DNA from: Fructilactobacillus hinvesii
Lineage (GTDB): Bacteria > Bacillota > Bacilli > Lactobacillales > Lactobacillaceae
Reading direction: 5' to 3'
DNA: 64,000 bases
NCBI RefSeq assembly: GCF_024029435.1
Contig: NZ_CP097118.1
Coordinates: 62,001 to 126,000, forward strand
The notes beneath the pieces are model-generated. The model worked only from the letters and a program-made list of their open reading frames with translations. It was not told the origin of the DNA and did not search any database. Within the stretch, counting starts at the first letter, position 1; every line of letters starts with the position of its first letter. This document shows positions 1 through 7,296 of the stretch, one piece after another. The position numbers and the translations under genes are program-made.

Positions 1-407
1 GCTTTTACTAACGCTGTGATTTCCATCTTGTTATTGGTCACACCCCACTCACCGTCAGAATCACTATGTTGGCGACCTTGATAGTCAATTAGATAGGCCC
101 AGGCAGCCGGATCGGTATTTTTGACGTGTCCCCCAGCGACGTTGCCGTGGTTTCGAGATCCTCCGTCCGTAAAGACCACGATCTGTGGGCGTTTGGTTAA
201 CGATCCAGGCCTGGTGGCCGGCTGTTGTTGCGCTCGATTGGACTGAGCATAAGCATGCATGAACCGCTCTGCCTCCCTTTGGGTAGCAAAACTCTTGTAC
301 TGGGCCTGTGGGAACCGTTCGACTTGCTCCTTGGTTTCAACCCAGCTACGGTAAATTCCCGGTTGGCGTCCCTTACGCACGGCGTAGTATTTTTGGCTTT
401 TCACCAT
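1..407 (-). CDS. rnhA: Ribonuclease H1 family protein (N-terminal part, runs off window)
   Basis: Reading on the minus strand from an ATG at 407, behind an AAGGAAGTGG ribosome binding site, gives 135 residues before the window edge. Residues 1-55 match the viroplasmin-like RNA:DNA hybrid-binding domain of type 1 RNases H (KYYAVRKGRQPGIY and a W at 22). After a Gln/Arg-rich linker the RNase H fold begins with IVVFTDGGS, giving the catalytic Asp at 81, and continues to NKMEITAL, giving the catalytic Glu at 129. The remaining catalytic Asp residues would lie outside the window. The family degrades the RNA strand of RNA:DNA hybrids. It is divergent from the small gene that starts at 518. The family call is firm; the C-terminus is unseen. 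Confidence 0.9.
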   Translation of the reverse strand, partial: MVKSQKYYAVRKGRQPGIYRSWVETKEQVERFPQAQYKSFATQREAERFMHAYAQSNRAQQQPATRPGSLTKRPQIVVFTDGGSRNHGNVAGGHVKNTDPAAWAYLIDYQGRQHSDSDGEWGVTNNKMEITALVK

Positions 408-517
408 CAAACCACTTCCTTTCTAATTTACAGAAAAACTTCAGAATTAATCGGTCTAAATCCTTTGCAGGACGTGCTTTTTATGTAAAAATAATAGTAG
501 AAATGGAGGAGAATAAT

Positions 518-955
518 ATGTCTGAGCTTAATATTAAACTAATCACGGCTGACCAAGCCATGAAAATGTTGCGCGATCGTCATGCCAAGCGCAATGAACG
601 TTTTCCTCAATTAATCTCAGCTGGCAGTTATATCTTACCCGACTACTATTTAACCAGAAAAAGAGAAGCTTTTAAAATTAGACGACACACTTTCTTAAAG
701 AAAAAGTCGCGTTCATACGTTGCCTTTGACTCTGAAAACGGTCAGAGCTTATGGCTGCGGAACTTTAACAGTCTTTCAGAAGCAATGTTTTGGTTAAATA
801 CGGGCTTAACACCAGCCGACACGGACTCCAGCAATTCATTTGCCAAATGGAAAGAAAGTCACGTAGCAGAAATCAATGAAATTAAAGATCAGTTGCGGGC
901 TATGTCCAAATTGAAGAAAAAAGAAATTGTGAAGGCTACGAAAGCCAAGAAATAA
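518..955 (+). CDS. Hypothetical protein, basic, 145 aa
   Basis: The start at 518 is chosen over an upstream in-frame ATG because a strong GGAGGAG site sits at about 505-511, and the upstream extension overlaps the divergent RNase H gene. The protein is very basic, with a Lys/Arg-rich centre (residues 48-68, including KKKSRS) and a Lys-rich tail. A middle stretch (YVAFDSENGQSLWLRNF, then LSEAMFWL) looks like a small folded core. No signal peptide or membrane segment is visible. I do not recognise the family. The charge would suit nucleic-acid binding, but that is inference only. It is transcribed alone and ends at a shared bidirectional terminator. Confidence 0.75.
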   Translation: MSELNIKLITADQAMKMLRDRHAKRNERFPQLISAGSYILPDYYLTRKREAFKIRRHTFLKKKSRSYVAFDSENGQSLWLRNFNSLSEAMFWLNTGLTPADTDSSNSFAKWKESHVAEINEIKDQLRAMSKLKKKEIVKATKAKK

Positions 956-957
956 GT

Positions 958-995
958 AAAAAGGGATTACGAAAATTATTTCGTAATCCCTTTTT
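958..995. terminator. Bidirectional rho-independent terminator
   Basis: A perfect 17-bp stem (core GGGATTACGAAA/TTTCGTAATCCC) with an ATTA loop is flanked by A-runs and T-runs. It lies between the convergent genes at 518-955 and 999-1124 and can serve both strands. Confidence 0.9.
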
Positions 996-998
996 ACT

Positions 999-1124
999 TT
1001 ACTTAGCAGCAGGTTTTTGTTTCAAGAACTTTTGTAAATCTGCAACTCGTTTTTGTTCTTTTTTACGTTTTTTCTGGTCGATTGGCCGACGACCTTGGAC
1101 ACCATTTGGATGACAAATTCTCAT
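999..1124 (-). CDS. Small basic hypothetical protein, 41 aa
   Basis: A short minus-strand frame starts with ATG at 1124, six bases behind a clear AAAGGAGTG site, and ends with TAA beside the shared terminator. The product begins MRICHPNGVQGRRPID, followed by a run of Lys/Arg/Gln (KKRKKEQKR), and ends KQKPAAK. It has one Cys-His pair near the N-terminus and no membrane segment. The good ribosome binding site, the terminator and the absence of a competing gene on either strand argue that it is real. I do not recognise the family; the composition recalls ribosome- or RNA-associated micro-proteins, but there is no motif to support that. Confidence 0.6.
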   Translation of the reverse strand: MRICHPNGVQGRRPIDQKKRKKEQKRVADLQKFLKQKPAAK

Positions 1125-1224
1125 GATGAACACTCCTTTACTTTAGACTTACAAATAACAGCTCCCTGTATTATAATACACCCAACGTAGAAAAATCAAA
1201 TTTCTTCAGGAAGGTGTGTCCCTT

Positions 1225-2028
1225 ATGCTGAATGATTATCCCCAAGTTGTTACCATCGCCGGAAGCGACAGTGACGGCAGTGCCGGTATGCAAGCCGACC
1301 TCTTAACCTTTTTTGCTAAACAAGTTTACGGTGCCACGATTATTACGGCCTGTGTCTCTGGTAATTCCTTTGGCATTCATGCCGGTGTCAACATGAGTGC
1401 TGATTTTATCAGCCAAGAATTTAAGGATCTCGCTAATGACTTTCACATCCGCGCTGCCAAAACCGGAATGCTTGCTGATGCCGACATCATTAACACGGTC
1501 GCCAATAACTACGAAAAATACGACTTTGGTCCCCTCGTGGTTGATCCAGTTATCATTACTAAGCATGGGGACATGCTCCTCGAACATGCGGCCTACGAAA
1601 CCCTCGTCCAACGCTTGATTCCGTTAGCAGAGGTCTTAACTCCAAACTTCTTTGAAGCCGTCAAACTCAGCGGTTTGGATCCAGACTTACCCGATTTTCA
1701 GGCTCAGGCAGCTCATCAGTTACAGAAAATGGGGGCCAGAAACGTGATGGTCAAGGGTCGTCACGATCAGGATAACCAAACAACCGTCACGGACTACGTG
1801 TTGCTTGAAAACGGAGACTCCTTTGAAATGACGGAACCTTACTACGAAACTACCCACAAAAACGGCACTGGAGACACCCTTTCGGCCGCCATTACCGCCG
1901 AACTTGGCCTCGGTAAATCAGTGGAAACGACGATTCGAAATGCCAAGAAATACGTGGATGCCTGCATCAAAAATGGGATTAACGTTGGTCACCAATTTGG
2001 ACCAATTAACCACTGGGCCACTAAATAA
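1225..2028 (+). CDS. PfkB-like kinase of the ThiD/PdxK family (pyridoxal or HMP kinase)
   Basis: About 267 residues of the ThiD fold. It opens with VTIAGSDSDGSAGMQADL, the substrate and phosphate loop of HMP/pyridoxal kinases. KTGML follows at about residues 75-79, then VVDPVI and LTPNFFEA. Near the C-terminus HKNGTGDTLSAA supplies the anion hole and catalytic Asp. The ending (VGHQFGPINHW) resembles the PdxK branch of this family more than the thiamine-pathway ThiD encoded at 52518-53327. Pyridoxal phosphorylation is therefore a reasonable inference, but HMP kinase is not excluded. ATG 1225 is preferred because it lies ten bases after AGGAAGG; a GTG at 1216 is too close to that site. It is a single-gene unit with its own terminator. 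Confidence 0.85.
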   Translation: MLNDYPQVVTIAGSDSDGSAGMQADLLTFFAKQVYGATIITACVSGNSFGIHAGVNMSADFISQEFKDLANDFHIRAAKTGMLADADIINTVANNYEKYDFGPLVVDPVIITKHGDMLLEHAAYETLVQRLIPLAEVLTPNFFEAVKLSGLDPDLPDFQAQAAHQLQKMGARNVMVKGRHDQDNQTTVTDYVLLENGDSFEMTEPYYETTHKNGTGDTLSAAITAELGLGKSVETTIRNAKKYVDACIKNGINVGHQFGPINHWATK

Positions 2029-2038
2029 CTAAAATAAC

Positions 2039-2067
2039 CTGAACCAAAATTGGTTCAGATTATTTTT
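2039..2067 (+). terminator. Rho-independent terminator of the ThiD/PdxK-like gene
   Basis: An 8-bp stem CTGAACCA/TGGTTCAG with an AAAT loop is followed by a T-rich tract. It also abuts the convergent gene ending at 2068. Confidence 0.85.
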
Positions 2068-2250
2068 TTACCACTTGTTCGGGCTCCAGATCCGTCCATC
2101 TAACTCGGCTTCCGCTTGTTCGATCCGAAGCGCTTGTTCCTGAGCAACTTGTTGGGTCGCTGCAAGTAGAGCTTGAGTGGTTAAGGGTGCGGTTGGATTG
2201 GCTGCTTCTAGTCGCTGAATTTCAGCTTGGAGCCATGCTTCTGTTTCCAT
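2068..2250 (-). CDS. Hypothetical protein, 60 aa, Gln/Ala-rich helical
   Basis: The ATG at 2250 sits two bases after the stop of the upstream oxidoreductase, with a GGAGGA site inside that gene's last codons, so the two are almost certainly co-translated. The 60 residues are rich in Ala, Gln and Glu with regular Leu spacing, and should form one or two amphipathic helices (for example EIQRLEAANP, then QALRIEQAEAELDGR). No enzyme motif or membrane segment is present. It may be a partner of the flavodoxin-fold protein it follows, but nothing in the sequence shows this. I do not recognise the family. Confidence 0.6.
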   Translation of the reverse strand: METEAWLQAEIQRLEAANPTAPLTTQALLAATQQVAQEQALRIEQAEAELDGRIWSPNKW

Positions 2251-2252
2251 GC

Positions 2253-2954
2253 CTATTCCTCCTCCGCCTGCCGAATCAGCTGAATCTGATCCTTTAAATC
2301 ATCTAAATGATCCTGGTTAGCTTGCAGTTGGGCAATAATTAGCTCGATGGTTTGATGCTGGTCGTCAGGTTGTTGCGTTTGTAAATGATGTAGCTGCGTG
2401 ATTAACCACTGCACCCGTTCTTGTAAGTGAAGTGGTTGGGGCGCCGTTAGGTATTGTTGATACTCAATCAGTAACTGCTGTTGTTCTCCCGGAGTTTGAT
2501 AAGCAAACTGATTAATAATCAACGGTTTCAAAAACTGCATTCCCGCCCGGTGGGCCAGCGCCCGAAACGGCACCAGGATTTCGGAAAGGCTGAAGCCTTC
2601 AGCTCCTCCAACCTGAAATTCCGCTTCAGGATACCCGAGAGACGTCACGATTCCCAGTTGTTTGCCAGCTAACTTGCCCTGTTCATTGGCAAAGGTAAAG
2701 GCTCTGGTCAAAACCTCATCTTCCCATCGTTTCAATAACGCCGGAGCACTGTACCAGTAAAGCGGAAACTGGAAAATAATCCGCTCTGCTTGCAAAAGCA
2801 GTCGTTGTTCAAGCGCGACGTTGAGCGGTTGATCATCACTAAGGCGGTGCCAAGTGATATTGTCTCTCTGTAAGGCCGCTTGGGCCCGGTTTAAAAAGGC
2901 CTGTGTGCTGGAATCATCGTATTCAGGATGAGCCACAATTATTAAGGTGTGCAC
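2253..2954 (-). CDS. NAD(P)H-dependent FMN oxidoreductase, flavodoxin-like fold (quinone reductase family)
   Basis: The protein opens TLIIVAHPE, the FMN phosphate-loop strand of the NQO1/KefF/MdaB group. It continues with a typical FQFPLYWYSAPALLKRW stretch (quinone/FMN-contacting loop) and a GKQLGIVTSLG strand. Such enzymes reduce quinones or other small electrophiles with NAD(P)H in the cytosol. The GTG at 2954 is preferred: an in-frame ATG 15 bases upstream would itself contain the GGAGGAAG ribosome binding site that is correctly spaced for the GTG. The last 70 residues, rich in Gln and His and predicted helical, go beyond the core fold. The 60-aa gene follows two bases downstream. Confidence 0.85.
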   Translation of the reverse strand: MHTLIIVAHPEYDDSSTQAFLNRAQAALQRDNITWHRLSDDQPLNVALEQRLLLQAERIIFQFPLYWYSAPALLKRWEDEVLTRAFTFANEQGKLAGKQLGIVTSLGYPEAEFQVGGAEGFSLSEILVPFRALAHRAGMQFLKPLIINQFAYQTPGEQQQLLIEYQQYLTAPQPLHLQERVQWLITQLHHLQTQQPDDQHQTIELIIAQLQANQDHLDDLKDQIQLIRQAEEE

Positions 2955-3056
2955 AATTACTTCCTCCATTCTGTTAACTTTTATTGTACGGGTTCCAGTC
3001 CCATGGGTAAAGAATGGTGTTTTACAGTGGCGCGGGAGGAAATTTCGCCATTTTGA

Positions 3057-3084
3057 TTGACATCTAGGTGAGCCGTGTTATACT
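3057..3084 (+). promoter_or_regulatory. Sigma-70 promoter of the cold-shock gene
   Basis: TTGACA at 3057-3062 and TATACT at 3079-3084 are separated by 16 bp. Transcription from about 3091 would give a T-rich untranslated leader of about 120 nt, as usual for csp genes, whose leaders refold with temperature. Confidence 0.8.
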
Positions 3085-3209
3085 TAAAACAATGTTTGAT
3101 AGGTTTCGAGTTTTTAAGGTTTCTTGTTTTGTTTTATATAGAATGACTTCCTTATTAGATTCAAACTAAAGCAACATTAAATTTATATTTTTTATGGAGG
3201 TTTCATATT

Positions 3210-3413
3210 ATGAAACAAGGTACTGTTAAATGGTTCAACGCTGACAAGGGTTACGGTTTTATTACAACTGACGATGGTGACGTATTCGTTCACTTCTCAG
3301 CTATTAACAAAGACGGTTTCAAGACCCTTGACGAAGGCGAAAAAGTTACTTTAGACGTTGAAGATGGCGACCGTGGCCCACAAGCTGCTAACGTTACTCC
3401 CGTTGAAGACTAA
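3210..3413 (+). CDS. cspA: Cold-shock protein (CSD family), 67 aa
   Basis: A standard single cold-shock domain covering the whole 67 residues. [13 protein letters not shown] contains the RNP-1 motif (KGYGFI) and DVFVHFSAI the RNP-2 motif, with the conserved aromatic residues in place. CspA-type proteins bind single-stranded RNA/DNA and act as RNA chaperones in the cytosol. The GGAGG site is at 3195-3199. A strong promoter lies about 125 bp upstream, and the long AT-rich leader between them fits post-transcriptional control. The terminator follows directly, so the gene is monocistronic. Genomes of this family usually hold several csp copies, so the letter is nominal. Confidence 0.95.
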   Translation: MKQGTVKWFNADKGYGFITTDDGDVFVHFSAINKDGFKTLDEGEKVTLDVEDGDRGPQAANVTPVED

Positions 3414-3423
3414 TTAGCCTTTT

Positions 3424-3452
3424 AAAAAGACTCACAGTTGTGAGTCTTTTTT
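3424..3452 (+). terminator. Rho-independent terminator of cspA
   Basis: The stem AAAAGACTCACA/TGTGAGTCTTTT is followed by a T-run. Confidence 0.9.
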
Positions 3453-3466
3453 CTTTTAGTTTTTTC

Positions 3467-3508
3467 ATAAAAAATCCCTCCCACAATGAATGTGGAAGGG
3501 ATTTTTTA
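3467..3508 (-). terminator. Rho-independent terminator after the TetR gene / fab unit
   Basis: On the minus strand the stem AAATCCCTTCCACA/TGTGGGAGGGATTT ends in a T-run directly after the TetR stop codon. It closes the whole minus-strand block that begins with fabZ. Confidence 0.85.
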
Positions 3509-4048
3509 TTAGTTTGTTTTTAAATGCATATACTTGGAAGCAAATAGCACTAATTCTGCCACCGGCTGTTTCATATCATTCTTCGTCCACACCACGATAA
3601 CTTCGGTTAGTCCACCGGCAATCATGGCCACTAAAAACTGCGACGATTCTTCCCGAGTAATCAAAATTTGTTGTGCAACTAAGGTCTTAACGTACTCAGT
3701 CATGGCATCTAACAATAGATTGGTCAACCCGTTTTGCACCAAGGCTTCCATCATTAACTGGTTTTCCTTAATCAGCGTAAAAAAGGTGGTGGCCACGTCA
3801 TAAAAAGCAAGACGCTTTTGGGTGGCTAATCGTTGAATGAAGTGCTTGTAGACCATCGCAAACTGCCCCTTAATCACATCTTCCTTAGTATGGAAGTTCC
3901 GATAAAAGGTCATCCGCGAAACCTTAGCTTGCTTACAGATTGCTTTAACGGTGATGTCTGCATAGTCTTTCTCAAGCATCAATTCAAATAAGCCCAAAAT
4001 AATGCGCTGACGCGTTTTTTCGCTTTTTTGTTTTCGTTTTAACTTCAC
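3509..4048 (-). CDS. TetR/AcrR-family transcriptional regulator
   Basis: A 179-residue protein with a TetR-type N-terminal helix-turn-helix at about residues 10-57 (TRQRIILGLFELMLEKDY, then ITVKAICKQAKVSRMTFYRNF, the recognition helix). The C-terminal helical domain, about 110 residues, resembles the TetR_C_33 type found in DhaS-like regulators. Ligand and targets cannot be read from the sequence. It lies 27 bp downstream of birA on the same strand with no intervening terminator, so it may be co-transcribed as the last gene of the fatty-acid unit. Whether it regulates that unit is unknown. A strong terminator follows. Confidence 0.85.
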   Translation of the reverse strand: MKLKRKQKSEKTRQRIILGLFELMLEKDYADITVKAICKQAKVSRMTFYRNFHTKEDVIKGQFAMVYKHFIQRLATQKRLAFYDVATTFFTLIKENQLMMEALVQNGLTNLLLDAMTEYVKTLVAQQILITREESSQFLVAMIAGGLTEVIVVWTKNDMKQPVAELVLFASKYMHLKTN

Positions 4049-4075
4049 GTGACTACCTCTTTTCTCTTATCGGCG

Positions 4076-4834
4076 CTAACGAACCGGGCGAAGCTGGGTT
4101 GCTTCCATCGCGGTTAAATGATGGAGCTTCCCAGTTTGATCCACTAATTCTAACCGCAGCTGCTGATCAAGCCCCTGGAGTAATCCTTGTTCTAGCTGTT
4201 CTTGAACGTGGACTTGCACTAGTTGGTTGTGCCACAGTAGGTGTTGATTATAAACCGTTTGCACCGATTGGACGTCTGGATGCTGCACGAATTTAATCAC
4301 CTGTTGATAAAGCGCTACCACGAGTTCATTTTTACGGTCAGTCGTCGCACTTAATGCCGTGGCTTGGACCGTAGCTAGCGAACGGTGCGGCGCTAAATTC
4401 AACCCAATCCCAATTAAAAAGCTCTCTGGTTCGTTCCGGGCGTTATTTTTTAATTCCACCAGAATTCCTCCGGCTTTTTGGCCGTGGCGATACAGATCGT
4501 TCACCCACTTTAATTCCGTTTCTACCTGAAGTATTTGCTGGAGAACCTGATGCGTTGTCGCTGCCACTCCCATGGTAAGTAACCCTGGCTGGTGTAACAA
4601 TTGATCCTGAACGGGAACTACGATGGTTACATAAACTCCGGTTGCGGGGGCCGTAAACGAATGCCCCCGTTGCCCCCGTCCAGCTGTCATGCGATCAGCC
4701 GCAATCAGGTGCGTGCCAATTAAATCGGCTCGTTCAGCAACCGTCATAGTGGAATCTACTTCTGAAAATAGGTGTACTTGTCCGCTAGTTAGATTCGTGT
4801 GGGCTAATAAGAATTGAGCATCTAACTTGGTCAT
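4076..4834 (-). CDS. birA: Biotin-[acetyl-CoA-carboxylase] ligase, no DNA-binding domain
   Basis: 252 residues with the biotin protein ligase catalytic core. The SEVDSTM start, the biotinyl-AMP loop GRGQRGHSF at about residues 53-61, and KWVNDLY with the catalytic Lys at about residue 108 are all present. It charges biotin as biotinyl-5'-AMP and transfers it to the Lys of the AccB carrier encoded at 9082-9507. The protein begins directly at the catalytic domain, so the N-terminal winged helix that lets group II BirA act as a repressor is missing; this is a group I enzyme. It starts 8 bp after fabI, in the same operon as its only known substrate protein. Confidence 0.95.
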   Translation of the reverse strand: MTKLDAQFLLAHTNLTSGQVHLFSEVDSTMTVAERADLIGTHLIAADRMTAGRGQRGHSFTAPATGVYVTIVVPVQDQLLHQPGLLTMGVAATTHQVLQQILQVETELKWVNDLYRHGQKAGGILVELKNNARNEPESFLIGIGLNLAPHRSLATVQATALSATTDRKNELVVALYQQVIKFVQHPDVQSVQTVYNQHLLWHNQLVQVHVQEQLEQGLLQGLDQQLRLELVDQTGKLHHLTAMEATQLRPVR

Positions 4835-4842
4835 TAGTCTTC

Positions 4843-5610
4843 CTATGTGTTAAACAGGTGAACCCCTTTATCGACGTAAATAATGTCTCCGGTAATTCCC
4901 GTGGCAAGGTCACTCAGTAAGAAAGCAGCCGCGTTCCCAATTTCTGGTTTCGTGACACTCTTTTTATCTACCGTCAGCGATTCAGATTCCTTTAATAAGT
5001 CACCATGTCCCTTTACCCCAGTAACTGCTAACGTCCGAACGGCTCCTGCAGAAACGGCGTTAACTCGAACTCCAGCTTCACCTAATTCAGTAGCTAGATA
5101 ACGAACTTCAGCTTCTAAAGAGGCCTTCGCAATCCCCATCATGTTGTAGTTGGGAATGGCGTAGGTGGAACCCATGTAAGTCAAGGTCACAATGCTACCG
5201 GGATTGTTCATGATTTTACTGGCGTACCGCGTAACGGAAATCAACGAGTAGGCACTAACGTCTTGCGCCAGGTTAAAGCCTGGTTTCTTCGTTTCAATCA
5301 CACCATTTTGGAGCGTTTCTTTGTCCGCAAAGGCAATCGCGTGGACTAATCCGTCAATGTTACCAAATTGATCGTTAATTTCCGTAAACGTTTTTTCTAC
5401 GTTACTATCTTCGGCAACATCACATTCAAACATTGGTGTTTCTGGATCTACAAATCGATCGAGACTTTTTTTCATCCGTTCGTTTTGATAAGTTAGGATT
5501 ACTTGTCCCCCGAGCGCAGTAACCGCTTGAGCGCAACCCCAAGCAATACTTTTCTTGTTTGCCACTCCCATGATGACAATCTTTTTACCTTCTAGTAAAT
5601 TAGCAGCCAT
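4843..5610 (-). CDS. fabI: Enoyl-[acyl-carrier-protein] reductase (NADH)
   Basis: A 255-residue SDR-type enoyl reductase. The nucleotide-binding start is GKKIVIMGVANKKSIAWG, where the Ser-Ile-Ala-Trp-Gly stretch is typical of FabI. The active site follows the FabI pattern Tyr-x6-Lys in NYNMMGIAKAS at about residues 155-165, with SAGAVRTLA further on. It catalyses the last, committing step of each elongation cycle, reducing trans-2-enoyl-ACP. It sits downstream of accA, behind a hairpin with a T-run that could lower read-through, and 8 bp ahead of birA. No FabK or FabL alternative is seen in the window. Confidence 0.96.
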   Translation of the reverse strand: MAANLLEGKKIVIMGVANKKSIAWGCAQAVTALGGQVILTYQNERMKKSLDRFVDPETPMFECDVAEDSNVEKTFTEINDQFGNIDGLVHAIAFADKETLQNGVIETKKPGFNLAQDVSAYSLISVTRYASKIMNNPGSIVTLTYMGSTYAIPNYNMMGIAKASLEAEVRYLATELGEAGVRVNAVSAGAVRTLAVTGVKGHGDLLKESESLTVDKKSVTKPEIGNAAAFLLSDLATGITGDIIYVDKGVHLFNT

Positions 5611-5640
5611 GGTTCTTGGTCATCCTTTCAGTTTCCAATT

Positions 5641-5687
5641 TAAAAAAATACAAAACTAACTAACGAACCTTCGTCCGTTAGTTAGTT
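5641..5687 (-). terminator. Hairpin with T-run between accA and fabI (partial terminator or attenuator)
   Basis: On the minus strand a perfect 12-bp stem AACTAACTAACG/CGTTAGTTAGTT with a 10-nt loop is followed by TTGTATTTTTTT. It lies in the 83-bp gap between accA and fabI. It would terminate or reduce transcription into fabI-birA unless a separate promoter exists. Confidence 0.75.
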
Positions 5688-5693
5688 CCTCCA

Positions 5694-6464
5694 TTAAAAG
5701 TTCCGATAGCGTGCAAACCGATTGCGTAGCATTTCGGTTGTAGACATCGCACTTATCTCTTCTATTTTAACAAATAATTCCTGTTTTAGCTGCTCAATTT
5801 CCGAATCGGTCCGCACCTCTGGGATAATCCGGTCAATGATTCCCTGTTGTAAGAGGTCTGTGGGGGTTAGCTTCATCACCGCTGCGGCTTCACGCACCCG
5901 GCTGACATCCTTCCACAAAATCGTAGCGTATCCTTCTGGAGAAAGCACCGAGTAAATACTTTCTTCAAAGGCCCAAACGGCATCACCAACCGCTAAGGCT
6001 AGGGCACCACCACTGCCCCCTTCTCCAACGATAATTGAGATGTAAGGAACCTTAAGTTGCAGTCCCTGTAAGATTAACTGTGAAATCATGTATCCCTGGC
6101 CGTGGTATTCTGCTTCCACGTCGGGATACGCCCCGGGGGTATTAACCAGAGTCACCACCGGGCGGTGAAACTTTTCTGCCTGCTTCATCAGCCGCAGCGC
6201 CTTTCGATATCCATCCGGTTCAGCGGAACCAAAGTGAACGTCAGTAGCACTCGTCTGATCGTCAGCCTTGCGAATGCCAACCATGGTAACGGGCCGGCCG
6301 TTCATCTGTCCAATTCCACCGTAGACCGCCGGATCATCACCGTACGCGCGGTCACCGTGTAATTCCAAAAAATTATCAGTTAACCCATTAATCAAGTCTT
6401 TAATACTAATTTTATCCTCTGAACGAGCCTGTAATACCCGATCAAAGGCCGTGGGCTTAGTCAT
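5694..6464 (-). CDS. accA: Acetyl-CoA carboxylase carboxyltransferase subunit alpha
   Basis: 256 residues with the carboxyltransferase alpha signature. GDRAYGDDPAVYGGIGQ lies at about residues 39-55, VNTPGAYPD follows, and GEGGSGGALAL marks the oxyanion region. With AccD it forms the alpha2-beta2 transferase that moves the carboxyl group from biotin to acetyl-CoA, giving malonyl-CoA. The ATG at 6464 is preferred over a GTG nine bases upstream because of its spacing from AAGGCGG. The start overlaps the end of accD by 8 bp, which suggests coupled translation and equal subunit numbers. The length is usual for lactobacillar AccA, which is shorter than the proteobacterial protein. Confidence 0.96.
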   Translation of the reverse strand: MTKPTAFDRVLQARSEDKISIKDLINGLTDNFLELHGDRAYGDDPAVYGGIGQMNGRPVTMVGIRKADDQTSATDVHFGSAEPDGYRKALRLMKQAEKFHRPVVTLVNTPGAYPDVEAEYHGQGYMISQLILQGLQLKVPYISIIVGEGGSGGALALAVGDAVWAFEESIYSVLSPEGYATILWKDVSRVREAAAVMKLTPTDLLQQGIIDRIIPEVRTDSEIEQLKQELFVKIEEISAMSTTEMLRNRFARYRNF

Positions 6465-7296
6465 GCCAACCACCGCCTTCGTGAATTGCTAAAATTTGGC
6501 CGAGGGTGCTTACCATCTCGCGCCGGGGAACAATGGCATCTAAAAAGCCATGCTGTAATAACGTTTCTGACCGTTGAAAGTCTTTGGGAGGAACCTGTTG
6601 AATGGTTCGCTCAATCACGCGCCGCCCCGCAAACCCAATCAAAGCATGGGGTTCTGATAACAATAAATCCCCTTGCATGGCAAAACTAGCAGTAACTCCA
6701 CCCGTGGTTGGATCACAAAGATAACTAATGTAAACCAATCCCGCACGACTGTGTTCGGCAACGGCTTCTGAAACTTTAGCCATCTGCATCAAAGATTCAA
6801 TTCCTTCTTGCATCCGGGCCCCACCAGAAGCCGTAAAAATCACCACTGGCAGCTGGTGCTTAGTGGCAGTTTCAAAGAGGCGGGCTAACAGTTCTCCGGT
6901 AGCAGTTCCGAGACTCCCCATGATAAAGCGCCAATCCATTACGCCAATGGCAGTCCGGTGTCCAGCAATCGTTCCGATTCCGGTTAAAATCCCTTCGTTT
7001 AGACCCGTGATCTCCCGTGCCCTCGCTAACTTTGCTAAGTAGTTAGAATCATGAAATTTGGCTGGAGCACGTAATTCCTGATTAATCGGTTCAAAGTCGT
7101 CGCACAGCAAAGCAATGCGCTCCTGAGCCCCGAGTCGAAACCCATAGTGGCACTCTGGGCATTCTTGAAACTGGTCCAATCTTTTCTTATAAATCATGGC
7201 GCCACAAATCGGACATTTTTTCCAGACGTCCGGAATCTGATCCATTCGTTTTTGTAAGTCGGTCGGACTCGGTTGTTTGGCGTTATTTTGCTCCAT
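6457..7296 (-). CDS. accD: Acetyl-CoA carboxylase carboxyltransferase subunit beta
   Basis: 279 residues. An N-terminal zinc ribbon (CPICG at about 29-33, then CPECH about 20 residues later) precedes the crotonase-fold transferase core with TASGGARMQEG at about 156-166 and DPTTGGVTASFA. It pairs with AccA. The start lies inside the end of accC (14-bp overlap) and the end overlaps accA, so accC-accD-accA form a tightly coupled block. Confidence 0.96.
   Translation of the reverse strand: MEQNNAKQPSPTDLQKRMDQIPDVWKKCPICGAMIYKKRLDQFQECPECHYGFRLGAQERIALLCDDFEPINQELRAPAKFHDSNYLAKLARAREITGLNEGILTGIGTIAGHRTAIGVMDWRFIMGSLGTATGELLARLFETATKHQLPVVIFTASGGARMQEGIESLMQMAKVSEAVAEHSRAGLVYISYLCDPTTGGVTASFAMQGDLLLSEPHALIGFAGRRVIERTIQQVPPKDFQRSETLLQHGFLDAIVPRREMVSTLGQILAIHEGGGWHD

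Noticed and set aside
308..517. Upstream extension of the 145-aa hypothetical protein
   Set aside because: It overlaps the divergent RNase H gene and lacks a ribosome binding site; the strong GGAGGAG site belongs to the ATG at 518.
3140..3152. A 13-bp identity (AGAATGACTTCCT) between the csp leader and the HdeD-like promoter region (57538-57550)
   Set aside because: Matches of this length are expected by chance in 64 kb, and the two lie at different places relative to the promoter elements.
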